Source: Symsagittifera roscoffensis
Lineage: Eukaryota > Xenacoelomorpha > Acoela > Convolutidae
Reading direction: 5' to 3'
Length of the DNA: 64,000 nt
Assembly: GCF_963678635.1 (NCBI RefSeq)
Contig: NC_087071.1
Location: 42,918,153 to 42,982,152, forward strand
Both the position numbers and the translations under genes were made by a program. The notes beneath the pieces were generated by a model. That model searched no databases and was not told the origin of the DNA. It was given only the letters and a program-made list of their open reading frames with translations. Shown in pieces: positions 12,385 through 22,912 of the stretch. The stretch's first letter is position 1; each line of letters starts with the position of its first letter.

Positions 12385-14464
12385 TTGAACAAAATTAATG
12401 ATGATGATCCTGACCTCTACATCATTGAAATGACCCAAATCTTGATGGATGAAATTTCAAAGTATTGCTTAAAAAAAATCCGAAAACAGAATAAAAACAA
12501 CCACCCATGGATTAATCTGAAAATCAAGAAAATGATGAATAACCAAAATATGTTACACAAAAAGTGGGTTCAGACACCATCAATTGAAAACAAAAATAAT
12601 TTCACTTCATGTAGGAACAATGTTATTAAGGCTATAAGGGTGAGTAAACGCCGGTACTATGATAACTTGATAATGAGGAAGAAAAACTCGACCGGAATTT
12701 TTGATGCTTTCAAACATTTTTGTGGTAAAAAAATTGTGAATACTGCTTTGTTCGATGTTAATGTTTTCAATGAACACTTTGCTGATATTGGAGAAAAACC
12801 AACAGAAAACTTCAAACAAAAAGTGTATAGACCAAATTTTCCAGTTAATAAAAACACGTTCGTGATATTTGATACCAATCGATATGAGATACTGAAGGAA
12901 ATTAAAAACTTGAACAATGAAAAGTCTACTGGTCATGATGGGATATGTAGTAAAATGTTAAAATTTTCTGCTCCGGTGCTGGCTGACCATTTAGCGCATT
13001 TTTTCAATATCTGCTTCGAAAAAGAGTGTTTTCCTAATTTTCTCAAAAATGCAAAAATTTTACCATTGTATAAAAATGGCGACAAAACTGAACCCGATAA
13101 CTACCGTCCAATTAGTTTGTTGTCTTGTATAAGTAAACTTTTTGAAAAACTAATTTTCAATCGCATATCTAATTTTGCCGCTAAAAACAACTTGATTGAT
13201 AAGCATCAGTTTGGATTTCGAAGTAATCATTCCTGTACTGATGCCATTTTGTCCATTACTGACCTTTTTTTGTGAATCAATTGAATCAAATTTTCCAGTT
13301 AAATTTTCCAAATTTTTTCAATTGAATCAAAAAAAAAATTTGGTTACTCCTGGTTTGAAAAAAGCATTTGATACAGTTGATCGGAAAATTTTGCTTGACA
13401 AACTTTATCAATATGGGTTCAGAGGTAAAATTCACAAGTTAATGACTAACTATCTTACAGGGAGAAACTAATATGTTTATTCGAATCAATCCGTCTCGAA
13501 TATGCTAGAATGTACAAAAGGTGTTCTTCAAGGTTCAATTTTGGGGCCATTTCTGTTCCTTTTATATATATATGATATGCCGTCGGCCAGCAACGTTAAG
13601 CTAATATTTTTTGCAGTCGATACAACGGTAGTTGATGCTCAAAAAGTTGCATCCAAAACGAAGTTCCAGACAGAATTAAATAAAATATGTAATTGGTGCA
13701 ATAAGAAAAAACTGCTCATAAATCAAAAGAAATGCAAAATAATGAAGTTTGGACGGGATAACTTGAATGAAAAATTTTCTTTTGATAATAATGTACTCGC
13801 CGAGGTTTCTGATTTTAGATATCTAGGAATTCAAATGGACAACAGACTCAAATTTGAATGTCATATTAATAATGTTTGTGGTAAATTAGCTAAATTTAAC
13901 GGTTTACTATTCAAGGGTAGAAAATATTTCTCGAAAAATGTACTGGTTAAATTTTATAACTGCTATGCAAAGCCACTCATTTCCTACGGTTTAATTGCAT
14001 TTGGTGCAACATCAAAAAGCCTATTAGAATAAATATTTGTGATGCAAAAACGTATTTTTAAAACTATTTGTTTAGAGAGAAAATTTGAGCATGCCTCATA
14101 TATCCTACATTCGTTTGAGATTGACACCGTTTTTGCCTTATATTTCAGACAAATATTCAAAGAAACACATAATCAACTTCGTGGTAAAACTCCCCTTGAA
14201 ACTTTTAATTTGGAATCTCTGAATACTCGTCGAGTTACTCGGGCCTCTGTGGCAAAAACTTTGCCAAGCATGAAAACTAGAACACAAATAATGCAACGTT
14301 CATGGAAAAATGTGTCTCTTAAACGTTGTAGTTTTTTGAAATCAAACGAGCTGATACCAGATAACCTAAACCAATTAACAGAGCATCAACTAAATGGGCA
14401 TTTCAAAAAATTGTTTTCTTTGTTTCTTAAAGATAATGGAGATCTTCTAGATTTATTTTTTTGA
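12385..14464 (+). pseudogene. LINE ORF2 reverse transcriptase, broken
   Basis: The pieces cover a full LINE reverse transcriptase: KSTGHDGICSKML (motif 0/1), KILPLYKNGDKTEPDNYRPI (motif 2), HQFGFR, KKAFDTVDRKILL (motif A), GVLQGSILGPFLFLLYI (motif B) and a C-terminal RYLGIQMD segment. The catalytic block reads FAVDT where FADDT is expected, so one essential Asp is lost. A frameshift with a short duplicated T- and A-rich insertion lies near 13275-13345, and TAA codons stand at about 13469 and 14030. The C-terminal domain (14039-14464) remains open in the same frame as 13502-14032. The enzyme is dead. Confidence 0.88.
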
Positions 14465-14480
14465 ATCATCAAGTCGGATA

Positions 14481-15839
14481 CTATCTCGCAACTTCTGTCA
14501 TAGGTTTTTTCAGGGTCATGCCTGGATAAGCTGCATAGCTTTTTGCGTGATCCATGGTGGGTTTGATTTGTACATGCGGTTTATTGTTTACCTGTCTATA
14601 TAATATTACTCTCCTAAAAAACTATATTTAGAACGGAAAGCAAAGCTACTTAAATTCCGCTCATAAGTTTCATCATTTAGAACAAAAATTTGAAAAAAGT
14701 GTGAAAACTCCACAGGTAATAATCGATTTGTTTGGGTAATGTATCCTTTGGGATGTGAATGGTGGAGTGTTAATCAATTAATGTACCTTGTTGCGAATCC
14801 TGTAATTTTTGTTTTTTCTGTCATTAATTGTTTTATTTGAAAAAAAACAGCTGCGTTGAAAAAAGGTTTGAGAAAACGATACACAGAATCGCTCGTCCGG
14901 AAAATCTTGTACAGTCTTATTTCTCTTGTTTGAAAAGAAAAAAGTCTAACTAATTCGCGTTCCAATGTACCCAATTTTGATCTAACCGCGTGCTTCTTTT
15001 TTGTTTTTGTGTTCTCTTCAATAGCATGTAAATCAAGTACGTTAGGTTTTCATTTTTTTTTTCAAACGCATCTATTGGCGAAATCATTTTTAATTTCCTT
15101 CTTCAGAATATCGACAAGTGGGTTCTTTTGCTTGAATATTTTCTAATTTAATGTTCCTAACGCTAGATCCTTTCATGGCTATCGCAGCTGCAATACTCCC
15201 ATTTTTAGTAGGTCGTGGTCTAAGTAGTAGTTCTTCTAATAACTTTTTTTTCTTAAAACACTCACGTTCTCTTTCATTTTTTTTACCTCCATCAAAGTTT
15301 GATCCATTTAAGTTTCAAGTTTTTACGCTATGTCTGAGTTTGAGTAGACCAAAACAGAGGTATTTCCAAGTCTGTCTGGATATCCTGCTTTTGTTGATAT
15401 ACTGCGATCCCAGTCATTTTTACTGCAGTTTCTGTTTCCTAAAACACTTTTTCCTTCGGTCTCATCCCACCTGAGTAGGTTATTTTTTGGTGTTGTTCTC
15501 AGCTACTCATCTTTATCCTCGATAAACCCCTTTACTCTCGATTACAGTTTTCCTATCTTCAATTCAGGGTGTTTAGTCCTGTCATATTCACAAACTTTCT
15601 GATGTCAGTTTTTGATGTTTATCTTCTATCGCATTCGCCATCGCATTCAGCGTTTTCACTCATTTCTTGTCCCTTGCTGTTGACATTTGTTGTTTAAACA
15701 GTAGGCTCATGTTTTTTATCCCTTTTATCCCTTTTATGTTTTTTTTATCCCTTTTATGATTATTTTGAGTTTCTCCCGTGATAGGAAATTTCTTCTTTTG
15801 ACCATCTAAGCTGCCAGCGCTGATTTTTCGGTTTTTGTT
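14481..15839. other. T-rich sequence with no recognised gene
   Basis: The plus strand is markedly T-rich. A 107-codon plus-strand frame at 15151-15474 is hydrophobic and Ser/Phe-rich and probably arises by chance. Short repeats of TTTTTATCCCTTTTATG occur at 15712-15758. The minus strand may hold the weak tail of the decayed Gypsy element described next. Confidence 0.35.
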
Positions 15840-16556
15840 TAGGCGATCAGTATAAACTAAGAGTTCATACCTGACAGTCTTATGATTTTTCTTAGTGAAC
15901 GACCAAAAACTGTTTCGAAAGTCGATCTCTGTTTTGTTTTTTTTTCTATCCCAGATGTCTTTTTTCTGTGCTGACGTTGAGTATTATTGGCTTATTGGTT
16001 TTTTTGGAAAGATAACGTTTGGTCTTTTTTTACTGTTTGTGTTGACCCTTTGACTAGTTCACAACTTCTGTTTGTGATTTTGCTCGACTTTGTTTTTGTT
16101 ATAAATTTGTTTCCCTGTGTTTTCCATAAAAATTGAGAACTGATTTGGGTTCTTGTATTGTCGACGTTTGTTTACAAGCTTTTTAAAAACATTGCAGCTC
16201 CTGCAGTTTTGGTGATCGTCGCCGATGGATTTTTTTGAAAGTCTTTCAGTTGCTTCGAGTGTATAAATTTTCTCTGAAGGTTTCCCTTAGGTCCGGCAAA
16301 TTGTAACTCTGTTCCTTGATCCGGTAGTAAAAGTAGTGGTAGTGAGTACGCAATTTTTTTTGGAGCTACTTATTTAGCGTTCTTGTCATACCTCGTGCAA
16401 TAACGAAACTCTTCATTATTGCTTCTTGGCCCAGATGTTTTCGATGAATTTGTTTCATCACAGCTAGGTTCAGCTGCACTAAGACAGCCAATCTGTTATC
16501 CATTAGGATGCAGTCGTCGATTACTGCCTTTGACCTCCTTTGATGACCCTTCTCAG
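15840..16556 (-). pseudogene. Decayed Ty3/Gypsy integrase of a second family
   Basis: Reading the minus strand from about 16545, one frame gives VIDDCILMDNRLAV and then MKQIHRKHLGQEAIMK, a typical integrase zinc-binding (H2C2) segment. Shifted frames then give LPLLLLPDQGTELQFAGP, corresponding to the start of the catalytic core (usually LDFAGP), and STFETVFGRSLRK near the end, which matches the usual TPFE..FGR segment. Frameshifts and stops are frequent. The sequence differs clearly from the integrase of the 18.75-kb element, so it is a separate Gypsy lineage. Confidence 0.6.
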
Positions 16557-16558
16557 CG

Positions 16559-17747
16559 TTATCGAAATATCTTCCGATATAAGAATCGCAGGTAGGCTTT
16601 TACACAACGACCTCGTGATATTAGAAAGTTTCCTTCTCTTAGCTGTTCGACCGCCTGAAACTCTCCATTCTCGACAGATGGCTCACTTTCCTTCTTGATT
16701 CGACGACATTGACCTCTTAGCCACCAACATCTTAAGCTATCGTTAAGCCATTCTTCACCATCTGACTGCAATTTAAGAGCTGTTTCTAGTTTGAGATCTC
16801 CTCGTTCATTGATTTTAACTCAATCAGGTTTTCGGCACTTCGCCTGTTTCCTCTTCCATCAAATGCCAGAAAGACAGGAGATAGGAGCTGAATTTCTGGG
16901 AATTTTTTTTACTGGGTACAAATCTTTTCACAGTCGGCAGCGAGCCCTTCTCTAATCGATGTGAGTTCTAGCGGTACTCCAGTTACCTCTTGTAACTCTC
17001 TAGCGCTTTCGAATATCTCCGTCACTTATTGCTCCGCTAATTACTCGTTTTTCATTTGATCTAATTTGTTTTTGGACTTTTTCCATTTTTTATCTGGCTC
17101 TTGAATCCCACTTGTCTTTGCAGTTTCAATACCAGATTATATCTTTTGCGTCGTTCTGTTGTTAGGAGGGTCCTTCTTTTGACTTCCTACCCAAGGTTAG
17201 CTCTCTTAGACCTATTAGCCGACGGTTGTTATAGTCCATAAACTGTGCCTGTATCTTAAGTTTTCCTGCCACTAAAATTTCCGATCTCTTGACTAGTCAA
17301 TGATCTGTTTTGTTGATGCGCAGTTCGAACATGGTACCAGGCTTCCCTTGTCTATGATCCGTTGGTCTGTAATCGTTTATGCCTTCGGCGATTGGATCCT
17401 GTTTGATTTTGGGTCTTTTATTTAATCTATTTCACCAATATTATGTCTGTTGTGTGATTCTGAAGACCTGACTTGTTTTCCATCTGGGACTGAAAGTAAT
17501 TTTCCATCGGATCCGCCGTCGCAGTTTCTGTTCTAGTAAACATAATTTGGAGTTTTTCAATCAATTTGAAATCTGGAACAAGGTTGGAAACTTCATGTGA
17601 CCAAATCTTCGGCCATTTTTTCAACTTGTTTTTCATCAATTTTTCTATATGTTTTGGAAAAAAGATCTGGTTTTTTGGAAATTTCCCTTCTAAATTTTTT
17701 TCAGCCGCACCAGTAGCATGCCTTTCTCTTTGACTTCGAGTTCTCAA
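16559..17747 (-). pseudogene. Decayed gag-like coding region
   Basis: Upstream of the integrase remnant, on the same strand, is a coding-like stretch interrupted mostly by TAA. Open parts include 17427-17747 (106 codons, starting with the basic MRTRSQRERHATG) and 16559-16771. Between them one frame reads through VTEIFESARELQEVTG, LTSIREGLAADCEKI and PVFLAFDGRGNRRSAENLIE, then shifts to ETALKLQSDGEEWLND. A charged, helical protein followed by an integrase suggests gag of an element that has lost its protease and reverse transcriptase, but no zinc knuckle was seen. The assignment to gag is an inference from order and composition. Confidence 0.4.
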
Positions 17748-19035
17748 AATTGCTTCATTTTTTGTTGTGATCCTTCTGTTTGCACGCTCATCTGTTTTGA
17801 TTTGATTTCCTGATCGCCGTTGTTGGTTTATTTTTATGGCAGAGCTCGATCATTTTGTTGCTGCTCCGCAAGTGTTGTTGGATTAATGTGTTCGTGTCTC
17901 AGCACTTGTGAGCACTTTTTTTGAATAACATTTCGAACGCTAGGATATTTTGTAGAGTCACATTTCTCAGTTTTGTTGTGAATAAGTCTCCAACTAATTC
18001 GCTTTTCACTATACACTATTCTGATCTGGCTGCCTGCGCTATTAAGACTGCGTAGAGTTTTTCTAGTTATTCCCTTTGTTCTTTTGTTCTTTTGATAAGC
18101 TTGTATCGCTCGTTAGTTAAACTTTTTTGTTTCAAACGTATCTCTTGCCACAGCGTTCATTTCTCCTTTAACCAAATTCGGTGATTCTACACGTTTTCTT
18201 CTGCCCAAAGTTTTACTCCCATCTGTCCTCAACAATAGAAATAACCCTTTAGGTCAGCTGTTTTGGATTTGATTTAACTTAACTATGTTCTTTCTATGTC
18301 AGTTTGTGTGATCTGTAAACTTTAAGCGGTTTTCAACAAGTTTACTCTCTTTAATCTTATTTTGTTTCGACCAATCCTGCAAATTTGAACATGCTTAAAA
18401 AATTTTATTTCAAGACCAGAGACCTGAAACACTTAATTTTTTGCCTATCCAGTGCATATTTTGGCCTCTGAATGGTCTCAATTTTAGTCTTTTAGGTATT
18501 TCGATCTTCAATTTTTATGAAGTAAAATAGCCAGTGAAAGTTTGTTTCTTAGCTCCCTGGCTGCTATCACTATCGCGTTTCTGGGAGGTTGCGTTTTAGG
18601 TAGTCGTTCTTACCATTTCCTCTTTTGACTTTCCTAATAATAGTTCAAGATTCATACTCTCTTTCACCGTCACCAACTTCAAAACTTAAAATTTTTAATT
18701 TGCTGACAGTCAAAATACTGATGTTCAAGTATGTACAGTTGTCTTGCGAGATTTTTTTTGCTGACTGCCCCATGTGATGGATTAACAATTCAGCTGATGC
18801 TTGTAAAAACATGTTAGGCTCAAGCTGCCTATTCAAGTTTTAAGGAATATTTTTCATTAAAATCTTGCTATGTGTTAGCAGTAGCGTTAGCACACTGCAC
18901 GTCTCACTGGCATTAAAAAACAATTGGGTTCAACGGCCTTGGTAAAAATATATTAATCATTTGCTGTTTTGTTGTAAATTTACTTAAATTTCAAGGTTAC
19001 TGCCTGAGTTTTATGTTTAGGTTTTGATTTCGATT
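17748..19035. other. Unassigned flank of the large LTR element
   Basis: No supported gene. A 60-codon minus frame at 17834-18016 may be the upstream end of the decayed gag-like region. The sequence to 19035 is the left host flank of the large element. Confidence 0.4.
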
Positions 19036-19039
19036 ATAG
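19036..19039. repeat. Target-site duplication ATAG, left
   Basis: ATAG directly abuts the TG of the left LTR and is repeated after the CA of the right LTR. A 4-bp duplication is usual for Ty3/Gypsy-type integration. Confidence 0.85.
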
Positions 19040-19449
19040 TGAGTTAGGTCCGATGTGGTTAACTCATAGAGTAATTTCGGATAGGGTACACCGTCTGCTC
19101 GTCACGCTATCTTATTTTCGGCCGGATAGATTCGTGCAACTTCTTAGTCTAACACCGATCCTAATCTTACTCTTATACTATCTAGTCTCAGGTTGTTTAA
19201 CTAGTCTCTGCTAGGCTCAATAGATCTAGGGTATACTGGTTTATTGCGGCTGCTGAAGTTCTCTTGGAGAGACAACTAATTTCTAAGTTAAATTCAAATC
19301 TCTCTGGTGCTGAAATTACAAGTAATTTCAGCACTTACAAATAAGTGGGTTGTTAGTTAGATGGATCATGATTGGTTAATATTAAATACTTTACAGTGGT
19401 AAAATATCTAATTTATCCAATCATAAAATGTAGTTTAGATCAGGTTCCA
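19040..19449 (-). repeat. 3' LTR of the giant element (410 bp)
   Basis: Begins TGAGTTAGG and ends GGTTCCA on the plus strand. On the element strand it holds two CCAAT boxes (near 19368-19377 and 19409-19424), a TA-rich stretch, an AATAAA polyadenylation signal at 19240-19245 and a 12-bp perfect hairpin at 19307-19334. It differs from the other LTR only at A versus C in the AATA(A/C)GTGGG phrase. Confidence 0.95.
19307..19334. promoter_or_regulatory. Perfect hairpin in the LTR
   Basis: GTGCTGAAATTA is followed by a CAAG loop and its exact reverse complement. The same structure is in the other LTR at 37646-37673. It lies between the CCAAT boxes and AATAAA in element orientation, so it would sit in the transcript near the R region and could affect 3' end formation or strand transfer. 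Confidence 0.7.
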
Positions 19450-19457
19450 CCCATCCG
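19450..19457 (-). promoter_or_regulatory. Candidate polypurine tract
   Basis: On the element strand the bases just before the 3' LTR read CGGATGGG. It is short but mostly purine and directly abuts the LTR, as expected for the plus-strand primer. A longer upstream tract may serve instead. Confidence 0.45.
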
Positions 19458-21032
19458 GGTTTTACAGAGTTTTTTAGAATTGTCTTTCTGCAATTCAAAG
19501 GATGGATGATGGACGTTGGTATTTGGCGAACATCATATTTCTTCTGGGTTCTCTTGTTAGAGAAGTTCCAGGTTCAATCGTTGTGTCTTCTTATGACAAC
19601 GACTGGGTTTTCGCAACAAACTCAAATCTGATTTCAGAATGGTTGGCTATGACAGGTTTTTCTGTTTCATGTAGAGAACTTCTTTTGTGTTTGACCTTGT
19701 CTGGGAATGGCGTGGGGATTGTGCGTGGAGGGGATGCCTGGTTACTCGGATCTGTACGTATACTTGAACATCGAGGTGGTCATTGGTCTAGTTCAATGAA
19801 GTCCTTTTCTGCGAAGTCAAGTCGTACTCTAAATCCTTTGAGTTGTGATTGTGGACGGCATATTGATTGTGGTTGGCCATTCTTTTTCGAGTGTAGTGGG
19901 GTCATTTTGTCTTTGGATGTTCGTCTTTGGTGTTGTATGCTGATCTATATACTGCAAAGTATAATTTACATTTTATAAAACTTTTATTAGTTCAGTGTTT
20001 TAATTATGATTTTGGTTATTTGTTTTCACAAAAGCTTTTTGTTTAGTTCGGTTATTTTGAAGAGTTACTCACCCTTGAGTACCTCTTATTAAACATAGAA
20101 GTGTGGTCACAAAGCGTGGATGTAGCGCGGTGGGTTAGGCCGGCTATAGAGCATGCTCAGGACGTCCTCTCTGGTTGGTTAGGCCAGGAGTGGGAGTATG
20201 ATTTCGTGCGGTTTCTGTGAGAGGTTCTGTTATGTGATAACGTTTTATGTCGGGTTTCTGGTGGTTTTTCTTATGTTTCGTTGGTTGTGTCCTTTTTTCA
20301 AAAATCAAATTGTTTTTGGTATGGGTTTGTCTTTCGACTTTTTTGTGTTTTATTATTTCTTTCTTAGACTTTATAATAGTCTTCAAAAGAATAAATTATC
20401 CAGTTTTAAACTGGGTTAATCCGGTTTGGGTACCGTTGGTTTCCTTTTCTTAGTCATGCTGTTATTCTATGTGTTGTGGTGTTTAGTAAGCTGCGTTGGT
20501 TAGTTCTGTTTAGTATATAATTCCTTTCCAACCGGGTTAAAGGAAAGTTTGAAACTTGTTATCGTGTGTTAGAGTTGTTGAGTGTGAAAACTTAAAACTG
20601 AAATTCATTATTTAAACAATTCTTCGTGGGCGAGCTGTGCGAGTTTGGATAGAATTCTTGTGCGAGTGAATGAAAATATCAAAAGGTTAGTACTGCTCTT
20701 CGTCTTATCAATTTACTACATAGAATTTCAATTTTACTGCTAGTTTTGGGGAAAAATTAAGTTACAAATTTTCATCATTATTAGATTTACTGCTTGTGGG
20801 GAAATAATTTATTAATTAATTTATTACATTGGTATGAATTTTTGTTTAATTTAGCTGGTGCAAAATATTAATAGAGTTTTGAAGAATTTGAAGAAGTTTT
20901 CTATTTTTTATTTTTCTTTTGTGTTTTTTGCAGATGATCGTGGGATTAAGACTAAAATTTAAATGAGACATGGATAAAGAATGATTAGTGTTTAATTTGA
21001 ATTTATTAGTGAAGAATATGTAGAAATTATAC
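19458..21032. other. 3' tail of the giant element, no assigned gene
   Basis: This 1.6-kb segment between the last ORF and the 3' LTR is richer in G and C around 19500-19900 than the rest of the element. A plus-strand, antisense frame of 158 codons starts with ATG at 19502 and ends at 19978; it has no recognised domain and may be chance. Near 20123-20142 the phrase TAGCGCGGTGGGTTAGGCC resembles a tRNA-type A box, but no clear B box follows. The segment could contain an intron starting at the donor near 21036. Confidence 0.45.
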
Positions 21033-21040
21033 TTACCTGT
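21031..21040 (-). promoter_or_regulatory. Consensus splice donor at the end of the last ORF
   Basis: On the element strand the sequence is ACAG|GTAAGTATAA, a perfect donor. Its TAA is also the stop codon of the 306-aa ORF. If used, the ORF would be joined to a downstream exon in the 1.6-kb tail. Confidence 0.5.
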
Positions 21041-21953
21041 TAGTCGTCGGGGAAAAACCGTGGGGGAAGATGTCGTGTATTATGTCGGAATTTGTTAGTA
21101 ATTTTGCTAGTATGCGAATGATGTTTTTAGTTTGAAGCAGTGGCCAAAGCAATTGAAGTGCTTTAATGGTTTTTAGTTCTTCAGTGCCAACTGCAAACTC
21201 ATAAGGCGTGTTTTGGATAAGATTATATAATTTGTGATTGTATTTAGTGTTGTGGATGAATTCTAATATTGGGATTTCTATAGGTTGAATAAATTCATGT
21301 GGGATAAGGAAGGGTCTGGATTCTTCTGCGTTAAGGGTCTTCGTGATGGGACAAAAAATATACATTTGAGTTATGGGATCATAATTGCGAAGAATACCGT
21401 GAAGGTTAGTATCTTTGATGCAATATGTGAAGTTAAAGAAAAATGGGGAAGTGTATTTAGAATTAATAAACTGAAAACGGTGGTGTGGTTGTCTTGATGG
21501 AGTGTGCAGGTCAAAATGATTTTGTATGAAGCGATAGTATGTGTATGTGTGGGTTTGTTTAGCGCGTAACATAATGTCGTGTGAGCAGTGCAAATCTCGT
21601 TCATGTGGTGCAAGGAAATGAAAGGTTAGTGAAAATAATTGAAATCTTTCTTTAAAACTTTCGTAAGCTTGTGTGTCGGTTAGTGCTTCAGAAATGACGT
21701 GGTCGAATTTGCGATCAAATATATTGAGTGTAAATACATATGGTGTTTTAATGAAGAATTTTTCTGTGATTTGTGGGTTAGCGAAGCGATCATCATCTAA
21801 AAATTGGTCTTGGTTAGTTCGGATGATGTTATGATCGTAATATTCTATCGTATATTCGTTAGCTCGGGGTGCAGTGTATGTTTTTAGTGACTTTTTATAT
21901 CCTATATAAGTAAATTGTCTATGTGTTAGTGGTGTGGTGAGTCGGTATAGCAT
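21033..21953 (-). CDS. 306-aa ORF after the envelope, unknown function
   Basis: An intact frame from ATG at 21953 to TAA at 21033, starting 36 bases after the stop of the preceding ORF. The protein is rich in His, Tyr, Phe and Thr, has no signal peptide or clear membrane helix, and resembles a folded soluble protein in composition. The C-terminal third is helical in appearance (KALQLLWPLLQTKNIIRILA). No family is recognised. Its intact length in an element whose gag and pol are broken is notable. The stop overlaps a perfect splice donor, so the real product may be longer. Position after env is where some retroelements keep accessory genes. Confidence 0.65.
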   Translation of the reverse strand: MLYRLTTPLTHRQFTYIGYKKSLKTYTAPRANEYTIEYYDHNIIRTNQDQFLDDDRFANPQITEKFFIKTPYVFTLNIFDRKFDHVISEALTDTQAYESFKERFQLFSLTFHFLAPHERDLHCSHDIMLRAKQTHTYTYYRFIQNHFDLHTPSRQPHHRFQFINSKYTSPFFFNFTYCIKDTNLHGILRNYDPITQMYIFCPITKTLNAEESRPFLIPHEFIQPIEIPILEFIHNTKYNHKLYNLIQNTPYEFAVGTEELKTIKALQLLWPLLQTKNIIRILAKLLTNSDIIHDIFPHGFSPTTNR

Positions 21954-21989
21954 ATCTTGATTTCTTTCTATATCGAGGTGAGTATTAGA

Positions 21990-22847
21990 TTATGGTAGGC
22001 AAAGGGGATTAGTAAAATGATAATATGATGTCCAATGAAGTGTAGGCATTAAAACATGTTCGTCTACAAAGCTACGTGTGTCGTTAGTGTCATGAGGGGT
22101 GTTTAAAGTATACTGTGGAAATGAAGGTAGGGTGATTGTTAAAAATTCTTTCGTGTTAGTGGGATTTGGATGATTAATATATTCACGGGCTGTTCCTGGT
22201 TTTGTTGGAAATGGATGGTTTGGGAATTTTCTTTTGAAAGTGCGATAGGCTCTATTAGTGATATTTGATGATTCGGTGGATGTGGATGATTGTGCTAATG
22301 ATACGGTATACGCTGAAGAGGGTGTAGGGGTAGGTGGGTTTGATGATTCTATTGTGGATGAAATCTGATTTATAGTTGGGGTGTTAAGGAGGAAGGGTTG
22401 TTGATGTAGGGTGATAAAATTATCTAGTTCTTGGGAGATTTGGGGAGTATCTGGAGAATTGGATGATAGGTCTGAATGAAATGAAGAGTAGGTGGGGGTG
22501 ACTTGGGAAGCGTAAGAGGGTGTAGAAATGGATGGGAGTGGGTTATTTGGTGGGATTGGCTGAAAGGGGGGTGTTGAAAAATTTGAGGAGTTTATTTGAA
22601 AATTATTGGATGGAGATGGTTCGGAGTCTGCAAATTCATCGGGGGTTTCAATATTAGGGTTGTTGAGTTGTGAAATGGAGTATAAAACTGAAATACTTAA
22701 ATTAGTGTCTGAATTCATGCCTGATGTTATATTACTAGATGGGAAATCAGGTGGCGGGAAAGCAAAAAGTGGAATTATAGTAATTGGAGTGTTGAGATTG
22801 GTTGGGTGGGAATTTGAGCGGTGAAAGGATCCAAGTTGTCGGCTCAT
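21990..22847 (-). CDS. 285-aa Ser/Pro/Thr-rich ORF after the envelope
   Basis: An intact frame from ATG at 22847 to TAA at 21990, beginning 65 bases after the envelope stop. The first two thirds are low-complexity Ser, Thr, Pro and Asn (for example NPPTPTPSSAYTV), predicted disordered. A basic patch (RAYRTFKRKFPNHPFPTKPG, about residues 205-224) precedes an ordered C-terminal part with VDEHVLMPTLHWTSYYHF. It has no membrane helix. The layout resembles that of the proline-rich ORF upstream of env, but I see no sequence match between them. Function unknown. Confidence 0.6.
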   Translation of the reverse strand: MSRQLGSFHRSNSHPTNLNTPITIIPLFAFPPPDFPSSNITSGMNSDTNLSISVLYSISQLNNPNIETPDEFADSEPSPSNNFQINSSNFSTPPFQPIPPNNPLPSISTPSYASQVTPTYSSFHSDLSSNSPDTPQISQELDNFITLHQQPFLLNTPTINQISSTIESSNPPTPTPSSAYTVSLAQSSTSTESSNITNRAYRTFKRKFPNHPFPTKPGTAREYINHPNPTNTKEFLTITLPSFPQYTLNTPHDTNDTRSFVDEHVLMPTLHWTSYYHFTNPLCLP

Positions 22848-22912
22848 CGTGGGCTAAAAAAATATTTTTTTGAGACTGAAAAGCGGTGGTATGGGGTTGT
22901 TCTATAATTTGT

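Larger units (their letters stand above)
10500..14480 (+). mobile_element. Decayed LINE of the CR1/Jockey type
   Basis: An ORF1 with coiled coil is followed by an apurinic-type endonuclease and a reverse transcriptase without RNase H, all on the plus strand, as in CR1/Jockey-like LINEs. Both ORFs are broken by stops and frameshifts and the polymerase active site is mutated, so it is inactive. The exact 5' end and any terminal 3' repeat could not be fixed. Confidence 0.85.

Noticed and set aside
15151-15474. 107-codon hydrophobic plus-strand frame
   Set aside because: Composition follows the local T-rich strand and no motif or conservation supports it.
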